A program made the position numbers and the translations under genes. The notes under the pieces were generated by a model. That model was not told where the DNA came from. It saw only the letters and a program-made list of their open reading frames with translations, and did not search any database. Positions 58,099 to 64,000 of a stretch of 64,000 bases of DNA are shown here, piece after piece (position 1 is the first letter of the stretch; each line of letters starts with the position of its first letter). The DNA is from Acinetobacter terrestris. Lineage in GTDB: Bacteria > Pseudomonadota > Gammaproteobacteria > Pseudomonadales > Moraxellaceae. Location: NCBI RefSeq assembly GCF_004331155.1, contig NZ_SJNZ01000009.1, forward strand, positions 56,807-120,806. Direction: 5' to 3'.

Positions 58099-58166
58099 GA
58101 TTCTGCTGATCTTTTAACTTTTTCTTTTAGCTTAACTTGTTGATATTTCAATATTATTACAATCGC

Positions 58167-58194
58167 GTTTCGTATAAGCGCCATTATGTTAAAT
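58167..58194 (+). other. XerC/XerD site A (pdif-like)
   Basis: 11-6-11 layout: GTTTCGTATAA, GCGCCA, TTATGTTAAAT. The right arm equals the XerD arm of E. coli dif. Orientation XerC-XerD on the plus strand, the same as site B. It bounds the first cargo module. Confidence 0.8.
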
Positions 58195-58246
58195 GGGGGT
58201 ATTTTCCACTCAATAGTGAATTAAGAATGCTCTATAAAATGAGTTG

Positions 58247-58873
58247 TTATTTACCTTTTAAAGAAGTATTACTCCCTGAGTAAGTAGAAATTAATACTTC
58301 CTTTACTTCATTTGACGTATTTGGATCTACTTTAAGCTCATTAACGGCTTCAGTAATCCGTTTACGAACAGCTTCATTCTCTGTAAGTGAATGCTTAAGC
58401 TCATGTTCTTTCTTCGTGAGTAGGGAAGCATTATGAAGAACACCCAGAGTCAAAATTTGAACCTTTGGATTCGTATTTTTTAAATAAGGAATAATATCGT
58501 CTACTGCTTCAATTGGGTTTAATTTAGTTAGTGATATAAGAATTGCACTTAATGCATCTGGATTCGATTCATTTTGTTTTAATAAATCAACCAGCTTATG
58601 GATTTTATCTTCTCGTGAATATGCAGGGCTATCATTAATAGCAATCATATTTTTTACCCAGTCAGGAGGCATTCCATGAGGGAGATTGGACGCATTGTTA
58701 GTGATACCGTCACTAACAGTAAGAATATTACTGTTGGAACTGATCTTTTCTTGAGTTTCCATCAGCTCTTTACTATGCACATCATCACTTTTTTTGGCAA
58801 AAAGAAAGAATCCAACAAAAGCTACTACGATTGCTGTAATAACTAAATAAATCACCTTACTATTATTTTTCAT
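58247..58873 (-). CDS. Membrane-anchored helical-repeat protein in the Xer module
   Basis: The 208-residue product has one N-terminal membrane helix (about 7-26) and, after a Ser/Asn-rich linker, an alpha-helical part with HEAT-like units (IHKLVDLLKQNESNPDALSAILISL and AVDDIIPYLKNTNPKVQILTLGVL). It would lie in the periplasm. No known family. Codon use is AT-rich like the rest of the module. It is separated by 70 bp from the toxin gene upstream on the same strand. Confidence 0.72.
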   Translation of the reverse strand: MKNNSKVIYLVITAIVVAFVGFFLFAKKSDDVHSKELMETQEKISSNSNILTVSDGITNNASNLPHGMPPDWVKNMIAINDSPAYSREDKIHKLVDLLKQNESNPDALSAILISLTKLNPIEAVDDIIPYLKNTNPKVQILTLGVLHNASLLTKKEHELKHSLTENEAVRKRITEAVNELKVDPNTSNEVKEVLISTYSGSNTSLKGK

Positions 58874-58943
58874 ATCACCTACATATTCTAAATAAAAATG
58901 TCGTTACATCTCACCTGAAGACTATATGGTAATACCCCCATTT

Positions 58944-59237
58944 TTAGTCTTTAATGCGTTTCTTCGCTTCGTCATAAACTATGCTGTCAGCTCGTTTCCC
59001 AACGGTGATGAGCAAGATGACTACTTGATCATCTTTGACTTGATAAACTAATCTGACTCCAGCCTTTAATAATTTAATTTTATAGCAGCCTGCAAGATCA
59101 CCTCTGAGCATATTCTTGGGAATATGTGGCTGCTCTATGACCTTAGCGAGTTTCTTCTTAAATTGATCTCTGATAGTACTGGGAAGTTTTTCCCATTCAG
59201 GTGTGAAGTCCTTATGACGTAAAAGCTTATAAGTCAT
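58944..59237 (-). CDS. RelE/YafQ-type mRNA interferase toxin
   Basis: The 97-residue product has the RelE fold order: LLRHKDFTPEWEKLPSTIRDQFKKKLAKVI helices, the basic NMLRGDLAGCYKIKLLKAGVRLVYQV strands and a C-terminal VGKRADSIVYDEAKKRI. Arg/Lys-rich strands fit a ribosome-dependent mRNA cutter. It overlaps the antitoxin gene by 11 bp, the usual relBE layout. Located between Xer sites A and B. Confidence 0.88.
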   Translation of the reverse strand: MTYKLLRHKDFTPEWEKLPSTIRDQFKKKLAKVIEQPHIPKNMLRGDLAGCYKIKLLKAGVRLVYQVKDDQVVILLITVGKRADSIVYDEAKKRIKD

Positions 59238-59472
59238 CTAAAGTAATTTCCTCGAACATTTCTTTAGGGTCATTAATTCGCTTACGTACAGTCGCTAATA
59301 ATTCAGCATCTTCTTCTGAGAGCAATGCTTTTTGAACAGGTAGTTTTCCTGTAGTTGCAATATACTCAAGTATGTTGGTGAAGAATTCAGTTGGTGCAAT
59401 ACCTTGTTCTTTTAGGACAGAAAATGATTTTTCTTTTAGGGCTTCATCGACCCTGAAGTTAACAGTAGCCAT
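59227..59472 (-). CDS. RelB/DinJ-type antitoxin
   Basis: ATG 59472 (GGGAAAAG upstream) gives 81 residues with the ribbon-helix-helix start MATVNFRVDEALKEKSFSVL, followed by GIAPTEFFTNILEYIATTGKLP, typical of RelB/DinJ, and an acidic toxin-neutralising tail (EEDAELLATVRKRINDPKEMFEEITLDDL). It binds the RelE-type toxin and represses the operon. The start lies 60 bp from site B, so its promoter overlaps or abuts that site. Confidence 0.88.
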   Translation of the reverse strand: MATVNFRVDEALKEKSFSVLKEQGIAPTEFFTNILEYIATTGKLPVQKALLSEEDAELLATVRKRINDPKEMFEEITLDDL

Positions 59473-59531
59473 TACTTTTCCCATTTGTTGAATACATGGA
59501 TATATTGTAATGCAATTTGCATTACATAGAT

Positions 59532-59559
59532 AGTTCGTATAACAACCATTATGTTAAAT
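59532..59559 (+). other. XerC/XerD site B (pdif-like)
   Basis: AGTTCGTATAA, CAACCA, TTATGTTAAAT. Same orientation as site A; right arm and the next GG are identical to A, centre differs (CAACCA against GCGCCA). Opposite orientation to site C. Confidence 0.8.
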
Positions 59560-59611
59560 GGAAATTTTTATTCCTAATTTATACTATAAAAAAATTAATT
59601 GAGCGGATTAA

Positions 59612-60145
59612 ATGAATATTGATGTAAGTAGCGATCATGGCCAAATTGATAGAAAAATTATTGAAGATTATGCTGAGTCTATTGGTTATAAATTTCCTAA
59701 GTCTTATGTTGAATTACTCAGTAAACACAATGGATTAACTCCTCAAAAGAGCTATTTTGAGTTTTTAGATCATAACAATAAGTTCACAGATAGAGACTTA
59801 TATTTTTATAGCTACGGATATGAAGAAATAGAAATTTGGGATGAAGAAGATCGTAAAAAGTATGAGAATTCCATCAAAAAATATGAAGCAATTGAATTAA
59901 ATCAGCCTGATGAACACATGTATGAATTTATGGATAAACACATAGTGATTTTTGGAGAATGTGCAGGTGGTGACTTACTAGCTTTTGATTATAGAGATGA
60001 TCTTGATACTGATGAACCAGCTATTACTCTGATTTATCATGATGACCTTATCCAAATATCACCAACTGAACATAAGTTGAGAACTATAAAATTAGCAGAT
60101 AATTTCACTTCTTTTATGGCATTATTGAAAGAGGATCTTTTTTAA
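59612..60145 (+). CDS. SMI1/KNR4 (SUKH) family protein
   Basis: The 177-residue acidic product has the SUKH pattern: an early IIEDYAESIGYKFPKSYVELL helix pair, HNGLTPQKSYFEF, and VIFGECAGGDLLAFDYRDD, where the strand ending in F-D-Y and a preceding Gly-rich turn are typical, ending FTSFMALLKEDLF. SUKH proteins often act as immunity proteins to polymorphic or contact-dependent toxins. No cognate toxin is in the module, so it is an orphan. It is the only gene between Xer sites B and C. Confidence 0.82.
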   Translation: MNIDVSSDHGQIDRKIIEDYAESIGYKFPKSYVELLSKHNGLTPQKSYFEFLDHNNKFTDRDLYFYSYGYEEIEIWDEEDRKKYENSIKKYEAIELNQPDEHMYEFMDKHIVIFGECAGGDLLAFDYRDDLDTDEPAITLIYHDDLIQISPTEHKLRTIKLADNFTSFMALLKEDLF

Positions 60146-60155
60146 ATTTCCCTAA

Positions 60156-60183
60156 AATTAACATAATACACCTTATACGAAAT
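60156..60183 (-). other. Probable chromosomal dif (Xer site C)
   Basis: On the minus strand the arms are ATTTCGTATAA and TTATGTTAATT with centre GGTGTA. The layout and both arms fit the dif sequence reported, as I recall it, for Acinetobacter chromosomes. It lies inverted relative to sites A and B and 42 bp from the first folK-side terminator. Chromosome dimers would be resolved here. Confidence 0.75.
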
Positions 60184-60225
60184 ACTTTTTTATTTCCTTA
60201 AAAATCAATTTCTTATATAATATTG

Positions 60226-60257
60226 AAAAGCCCATTCACCCTCAAATGGGCTTTTTT
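60226..60257. terminator. Bidirectional terminator between dif and folK
   Basis: AAAAGCCCATT-CACCCTCA-AATGGGCTTTTTT. Confidence 0.8.
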
Positions 60258-60448
60258 AATGATATATCAATTTTCACACCTGAGTTTGATGATTTTTTTA
60301 AATTTTAATCAGTCAAATTCTATCAATACTCACCTATTTCCATTTTTGTGTGGGTAGAGTCAAAACGAATGATACTTCTAGATAAAAGTTATGATCTGCT
60401 TAGGCTATTTAAAAACTAAAATTTATCATCTGATGAACTTAGTAAAAG

Positions 60449-60886
60449 TTAATCTACCCAATGCACAATTGGAAATTGATGCTTTTCATGCTGAAACTCA
60501 ACACCCTGCCAAATATCCAGCATTGGAATTTTTACATCAGTTGCAAGGGGTAATTTCTTCGGATTAAATTGCATATGAGATAAGTCTTCTCCCCATGCAA
60601 TCAGATCCACATCCAAAGAAATTTGATGCGATGGACGTACACGGCCTGAATCATCTTCCATTTTTTTGAGGATAGAGGTCATTTCTTCGACGCTCATTTT
60701 ACTTTTGAGCAAACACGCAGCATTCCAATAATCTGCACCAACACCATCGCGACATGGAATTAAATAAATTTCAGAGAATTGAACCTGTCCAATTTCAGCA
60801 ATCTGGGTAAATGCCTGCTTAAAATGGAGTTCAGGATGACAATTACTCGCCAGAGCTAAGGCGAATATCGTTTCGGTGGCGTTCAA
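60449..60886 (-). CDS. folK: HPPK, 2-amino-4-hydroxy-6-hydroxymethyldihydropteridine pyrophosphokinase
   Basis: The 145-residue product shows the HPPK order: FALALASNCHPELHFKQAF at the start, FSEIYLIPC, DYWNAACLLKS and the magnesium motif SLDVDLIAWG. The usual first strand Gly (LGSN) is Ala-Ser-Asn here. It pyrophosphorylates the pterin in folate synthesis. The start overlaps folB by 44 bp, so the two are translationally coupled. A copy of the dispersed motif lies 40 bp past the stop. Confidence 0.9.
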   Translation of the reverse strand: MNATETIFALALASNCHPELHFKQAFTQIAEIGQVQFSEIYLIPCRDGVGADYWNAACLLKSKMSVEEMTSILKKMEDDSGRVRPSHQISLDVDLIAWGEDLSHMQFNPKKLPLATDVKIPMLDIWQGVEFQHEKHQFPIVHWVD

Positions 60887-61223
60887 GACGAATTCCTACA
60901 GAATTTGCTTGCGCGATAATGGCAGGCTTACGGATCGTAATCATAATCGATTCAACCGCAGGAAAGGTAGTAAAAAGCGCATTGAGAACAAGCTTTGCTG
61001 CATGTTCAATCAATTCTGGCTGTGCTTTTTGAATAACCGTGGCAGAAATTTCGCAAATCTCCGCATAATTTAGCGTATGTTCCAGTTCATCAGAATTAGA
61101 AGCCTGTTCCAAACTGGTCTGGATGGTCATATCGAGCATTAAAGGCTGAATGATTTGACGTTCCCAATTGAAACATCCCACCACTGTTTCGACCTTTAAA
61201 CCTTCAATGATAATTGCATCCAT
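60843..61223 (-). CDS. folB: Dihydroneopterin aldolase
   Basis: The 126-residue product begins MDAIIIEGLKVETVVGCFNWERQ with the catalytic Glu region of DHNA (normally xxGIYxWER), contains LNYAEIC and IEHAAKLVLNALF, and TIRKPAIIAQANSVGIRLER with the Lys of the active site. It cleaves dihydroneopterin to the HPPK substrate. It is upstream of folK with a 44-bp overlap; both enzymes are consecutive steps of folate synthesis. Confidence 0.93.
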   Translation of the reverse strand: MDAIIIEGLKVETVVGCFNWERQIIQPLMLDMTIQTSLEQASNSDELEHTLNYAEICEISATVIQKAQPELIEHAAKLVLNALFTTFPAVESIMITIRKPAIIAQANSVGIRLERHRNDIRLSSGE

Positions 61224-61281
61224 GTCTTTACCCTTTACTGACTTTAATTTTTGAATCTCCTGAATATTCCTTTAAAAAAGA

Positions 61282-61309
61282 AAATCCCCTCTTTGATAAA
61301 GAGGGATTT
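61282..61309 (-). terminator. Terminator after the ABC1-type kinase gene
   Basis: Minus strand AAATCCCTCTTT-ATC-AAAGAGGGGATTTTC, 25 bp past the stop at 61333. Confidence 0.8.
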
Positions 61310-61332
61310 AAGGAGATTTGCTCAATAATAAC

Positions 61333-62631
61333 TTAGTGTTTTAACAACACCTTTGGATCAAGAGTTTGCACCATTTGCAAACGCTGGTCTGCATAAATAT
61401 CGGTATATGGCGCGAGGATGCGCATAAAGCGATCGAAATACAGCATTTGTTTAAACAGCAAGGCAAAGTCACGCGGGAAGCGAATGCCGTGACGCTCACC
61501 GACTCCAACCATATCCATCATAATATCGTTTAAATCTGCGGGATTTGAGCTTAATATTTGTTGAGGATCAGCCATTAATACACCACTAAATAACCGCTCA
61601 AGATCATCGGCCAAAACTTGTGTATCAATTTTCTTGTCAGTCATACCCATTTTCAGCATGTTTTCTGCCATCAGGTTGTAATCAGTTTTTTGCAGCGCAT
61701 CCATAAATGCAATGGATGCAGTCCATACTTCAGGATTAAGCTGACCGACAATACCAAAATCGATAAAACCGACACGACCATCTTCAAGCAACATCAGATT
61801 GCCTGCATGCAGGTCTGCATGGAAACTTTTACACATCATCAAGCTACCAAACCAAGTATTCATGGCGGTAATTAAAACCTGCGACGGATCTTTAGAGACT
61901 GTTTTGACCACATCAAAATCAGTCAGAGGCACACCATAAAAACGCTGCATGGTGAGTACACGACGGGTTGAATATTGGTGATAGACTTTTGGTGCTGCGG
62001 CTTTTGAATTTTGAGTCACATTCAAATAGTTAACGAAATCATCAAGATTTTGCGCTTCTTCAATAAAGTCAACTTCACGCACCATACGGGTTTTAATTTC
62101 ATCGACAATATCGGCAAGTGATGCAAATTTAACTTTTGGTACCACTTTTTCTAAAACTTTAGTGGCCCAGTGCAAGACGTTTAAGTCGGTATATAGAATA
62201 GTTTCTACACCCGGCTTTTGCACTTTAATGACCACATCTTCGCCTGTCACAAGTCTAGCTGCATGAACTTGTGCAATAGAGGCTGAAGCTAAAGGTTTTT
62301 CCTCAATTGAAGCGAATATTTCATCCAGATTTCGGCCTGCAAATTCAGAGGCCAAAACACCCTGAACATAACTAAATGGCAAAGATGGGGTTTGATCTAA
62401 ACAGCCTTGAAATTCTTCAACATATTCACGTGGAAACAATGAAGGCGTACTGGCAATAAACTGCCCAAGTTTAATGTAGGTGGAACCTAAGGATTCAAAA
62501 GTTTCACGCATCAGTTTTGCGTTACTTGGTTTTTCTGTAGCGTATTTAATGCCTGCTTTTGCTGCAATGACAGCTGTTTCACCCACACGGGCAACCGAAC
62601 GCAGTCCATCTAACCAGATATTGTTTTTCAT
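61333..62631 (-). CDS. ABC1/AarF/UbiB-family atypical kinase
   Basis: The 432-residue product has the family marks: the KxGQ motif in STYIKLGQFIAST, ASIAQVHAARLVTGEDVVIKVQKPG (Ala-rich loop and Lys), FHADLHAGNLMLLEDGRVGFIDFGIVG (catalytic loop and DFG-like metal site). Family members support ubiquinone synthesis by ATPase activity on lipid-bound partners. It lacks the two C-terminal membrane helices of UbiB, so it may be a second, AarF-like member. A single gene; not linked to ubiE/ubiJ. Confidence 0.9.
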   Translation of the reverse strand: MKNNIWLDGLRSVARVGETAVIAAKAGIKYATEKPSNAKLMRETFESLGSTYIKLGQFIASTPSLFPREYVEEFQGCLDQTPSLPFSYVQGVLASEFAGRNLDEIFASIEEKPLASASIAQVHAARLVTGEDVVIKVQKPGVETILYTDLNVLHWATKVLEKVVPKVKFASLADIVDEIKTRMVREVDFIEEAQNLDDFVNYLNVTQNSKAAAPKVYHQYSTRRVLTMQRFYGVPLTDFDVVKTVSKDPSQVLITAMNTWFGSLMMCKSFHADLHAGNLMLLEDGRVGFIDFGIVGQLNPEVWTASIAFMDALQKTDYNLMAENMLKMGMTDKKIDTQVLADDLERLFSGVLMADPQQILSSNPADLNDIMMDMVGVGERHGIRFPRDFALLFKQMLYFDRFMRILAPYTDIYADQRLQMVQTLDPKVLLKH

Positions 62632-62689
62632 AATGTCAGCTTAGAATTAAATTGTAGTGAGTGTAGCAAAAAAATATTCGTTTGCAGGT

Positions 62690-63460
62690 CTATCTTGCCT
62701 GACAGATTGGACAATCTGTATCTTTTTCGAAAGCAAGCAAGCGTTGTTTCATGCTTAATCCATCCCAAAGCATCAGTTTTTGCTTAAGCGGCGTTTTCCC
62801 CAAACCCAGATACAGCAAGGCATGATGCGCCTGCAAGCTTGCCATCACATTTGGTGTAGTTGCTAATACACCAGAATCGGCACAGCGCAGGTTTTCATTG
62901 ACATGCTGTTCTTTGGGAAATAGACATTCATAACAAGCCGATTCCCCTTCAACCATAAACAGTTGTCCCTGAAAACCAATCGCAGAAGCGCTGATTAAAG
63001 GGACATTAAATTGCTTACAGGTTTGATTGACTAAATAACGTGTCCTGAAATTATCACAGCCATCCAAAACCAAGTCTTGGTTTGAAATAAGTTGTTCTGC
63101 ATTACTTTGATCCAGTTTTACGGTTTGAGATTCAATACGAATATGCGGATTAATTTGTTTTAGCCGTTTAGCCAGTATTTCAGATTTATAGAAACCAATA
63201 TTTTCCTCTACATAGGCTATTTGCCGTTGCAGGTTACTCATCTCAATCGTGTCGGCATCGATAAGAGTAATTTGCCCTACACCGGCACGAGCCAGAAGTT
63301 CTGCGGTTGTACAACCGATTCCACCGCAACCGACAATCAAGACATTGGCGAGTTTGAGTTTTTCCTGTGCTTCAATATCCCAGCCATCAAGAAGAATTTG
63401 ACGGCTATAAAGATGTATTTCTTGGTCGCTGAGTTCCAAATCAATATCGTACTGGGTCAC
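62690..63460 (-). CDS. moeB: MoeB/ThiF-family adenylyltransferase
   Basis: The 256-residue product has the E1-like order: YSRQILLDGWDIEAQEKL, ATP loop GCGGIGCTTAELLARAGVG, DADTIEMSNLQRQ with catalytic Arg/Asp, LDGCDNFRTRYLVN, and two zinc pairs CYECLFP and CPICQAR. MoeB adenylates MoaD in molybdopterin synthesis; ThiF does so with ThiS. The lack of a rhodanese domain and length favour MoeB/HesA. No moa gene is adjacent, so the exact partner is open. Confidence 0.88.
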   Translation of the reverse strand: MTQYDIDLELSDQEIHLYSRQILLDGWDIEAQEKLKLANVLIVGCGGIGCTTAELLARAGVGQITLIDADTIEMSNLQRQIAYVEENIGFYKSEILAKRLKQINPHIRIESQTVKLDQSNAEQLISNQDLVLDGCDNFRTRYLVNQTCKQFNVPLISASAIGFQGQLFMVEGESACYECLFPKEQHVNENLRCADSGVLATTPNVMASLQAHHALLYLGLGKTPLKQKLMLWDGLSMKQRLLAFEKDTDCPICQAR

Positions 63461-63628
63461 TAGACATCCTCATTATCCGCTTTTTCTGGTGTCACCAAGT
63501 ATAGACAAATTAGCCGTAGTATTCAGCAAATCTATTATTACTTAGCTATTTTTTGTCTTAATTTTAATCATAAATTTGAATTGACTTGTAAATTATTTGA
63601 ATGAAAAAATTAAATAAATGCCTGAAAT
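63461..63628. other. Short divergent promoter region
   Basis: AT-rich region between moeB and the leader at 63663; carries the moeB promoter. No gene. Confidence 0.35.
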
Positions 63629-63656
63629 TTGACATATTTTTTATTCGCACTATGAT
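63629..63656 (+). promoter_or_regulatory. Sigma-70 promoter of the structured leader
   Basis: TTGACA (63629-63634), 16 bp, TATGAT (63651-63656): a near-consensus promoter; start of RNA near 63663. Confidence 0.7.
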
Positions 63657-63662
63657 CAATGG

Positions 63663-63846
63663 GTATTCGTTCAACACATGACGATGCCATAAGTATTTAT
63701 TGAATACAGGGTAAGCTGTGAGTGCCTCATAACCGCAGCAGTAAGTAATAGTTTTCCTAAATTTGCTATGTACTTACGGACATTGGGAAAGACTAAGCTA
63801 CCAACATTTTTTCCGTCGAGAGACGAACCTGAATTGGGAGTCAATG
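63663..63846 (+). promoter_or_regulatory. Structured 5' leader, riboswitch candidate
   Basis: The 184-nt leader folds into many stems: GTATTC/GAATAC, GTAAGTA-ATAG/CTAT-G-TACTTAC, CGGA/TCCG enclosing TTGG/CCAA, and CGTC-GAGA-GACG with a GNRA loop. Stretches such as CCGCAGCAGTAAG and TTGGGAAAG recall the cobalamin-riboswitch core, but the match is loose and I do not assign a class. It precedes a 44-aa zinc-ribbon-like gene whose RBS (GGGAG) is close to the last stem. Confidence 0.4.
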
Positions 63847-63981
63847 ATGCTGTTCAATACTTTTAAGCAACTGCTATGCAAACATCACTTCACTGAATAT
63901 CAAACCCAGCATTTCCACGTTGCCGAATGTTTAAAATGTGGAATTCAATTTCCGCATTCCACTAAGCAAAACCGCCATTAA
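63847..63981 (+). CDS. 44-aa Cys/His zinc-ribbon-like mini-protein
   Basis: ATG 63847 has GGGAG 6 bases upstream; the open frame further left is leader RNA. The product starts MLFNTFKQLLCKHHFTEYQT and continues HFHVAECLKCGIQF. Cys-x-His and Cys-x2-Cys pairs match the 35-aa protein at 22070 in order and spacing. It ends at a strong terminator. Very small genes with a long structured leader are unusual; the protein may be the regulated output. Family not known. Confidence 0.65.
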   Translation: MLFNTFKQLLCKHHFTEYQTQHFHVAECLKCGIQFPHSTKQNRH

Positions 63982-64000
63982 TGGCGGTTTTTTTTTTTTT
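63968..64000 (+). terminator. Terminator at the right edge
   Basis: AAACCGCCATT-AATGGCGGTTT and a run of at least ten T; it includes the last codons of the mini-protein. Confidence 0.9.

Larger units (their letters stand above)
57364..58166. other. Terminator-rich stretch left of the Xer modules
   Basis: No gene is convincing; the minus-strand 60-codon frame at 57879-58061 has no RBS. It holds three terminators (57385, 57734, 58070), a perfect 18-bp palindrome AACATAATTAATTATGTT (57657-57674) and a candidate minus-strand sRNA. Confidence 0.45.

Noticed and set aside
59612..60145. SUKH gene as immunity protein of the T6SS at 0-5 kb
   Set aside because: No cognate effector in the window and 55 kb away from the T6SS genes; the link would be speculation.

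Overview
The window reads as chromosomal DNA of an Acinetobacter-type gammaproteobacterium. The support is the T6SS gene order ending in the Acinetobacter-specific tagX, a long UmuD-like SOS repressor with matching operators, a CatM/BenM-type LysR regulator, the aroQ-accB-accC and tamA-tamB blocks, and low GC. Species is not determined. A 28-bp dif-like XerCD site near 60.17 kb suggests the replication terminus lies at the right end.

Layout. 0-4.9 kb: 3' end of a T6SS locus (tssH tail, tssA, tssK, tssL, a small membrane protein, tagX). 4.9-9.1 kb: a YbfF-like esterase, a decayed sulfur cluster (two YeeE/YedE relics and a blh gene with an in-frame stop), and a zeta-toxin-like ATPase with a small partner. 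9.4-12.4 kb: an SOS island (umuD-like repressor, umuC) with two matching SOS boxes and a Gln-rich mini-gene between them. 12.7-14.9 kb: aroQ-accB-accC. 15.0-19.4 kb: exported protein, a deleted IS5-family element, amidase, MFS exporter. 19.4-26.5 kb: an unusual stretch of very small single-gene units, mostly on the minus strand, in paralogous sets (31/29-aa membrane peptides; 84/85-aa anchored proteins; Gln/Asn-rich proteins; Cys/His zinc-ribbon-like proteins), plus a probable ncRNA, a YedK/SRAP gene and a lipocalin gene with an in-frame stop.

26.7-39.4 kb: ordinary metabolism and regulation (YheT-like hydrolase, fadH with divergent padR-type regulator and two palindromic operators, two LysR regulators, map, brnQ, hydrolases). 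39.6-47.9 kb: lipoproteins, a HEPN-like gene pressed against the acnB terminator, acnB, tRNA-fMet, a cold-shock gene with a long leader. 47.9-57.4 kb: tamB/tamA, an LplT-like transporter and coq7. 58.1-60.2 kb: three XerC/XerD sites that cut the region into two cargo modules (anchored protein + RelBE-type toxin-antitoxin; SUKH/SMI1-KNR4 protein); one site is dif-like in full. 60.4-64 kb: folB-folK, an ABC1/UbiB-family kinase, moeB, and a structured leader before a third zinc-ribbon-like mini-protein.

The most interesting items are the pdif-like modules lodged at the probable chromosomal dif, the mini-gene cluster at 19.7-26 kb with signs of segmental duplication, and an 18-bp in-frame duplication beside the steric gate of UmuC. 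All calls rest on reading the sequence; no database search was possible.
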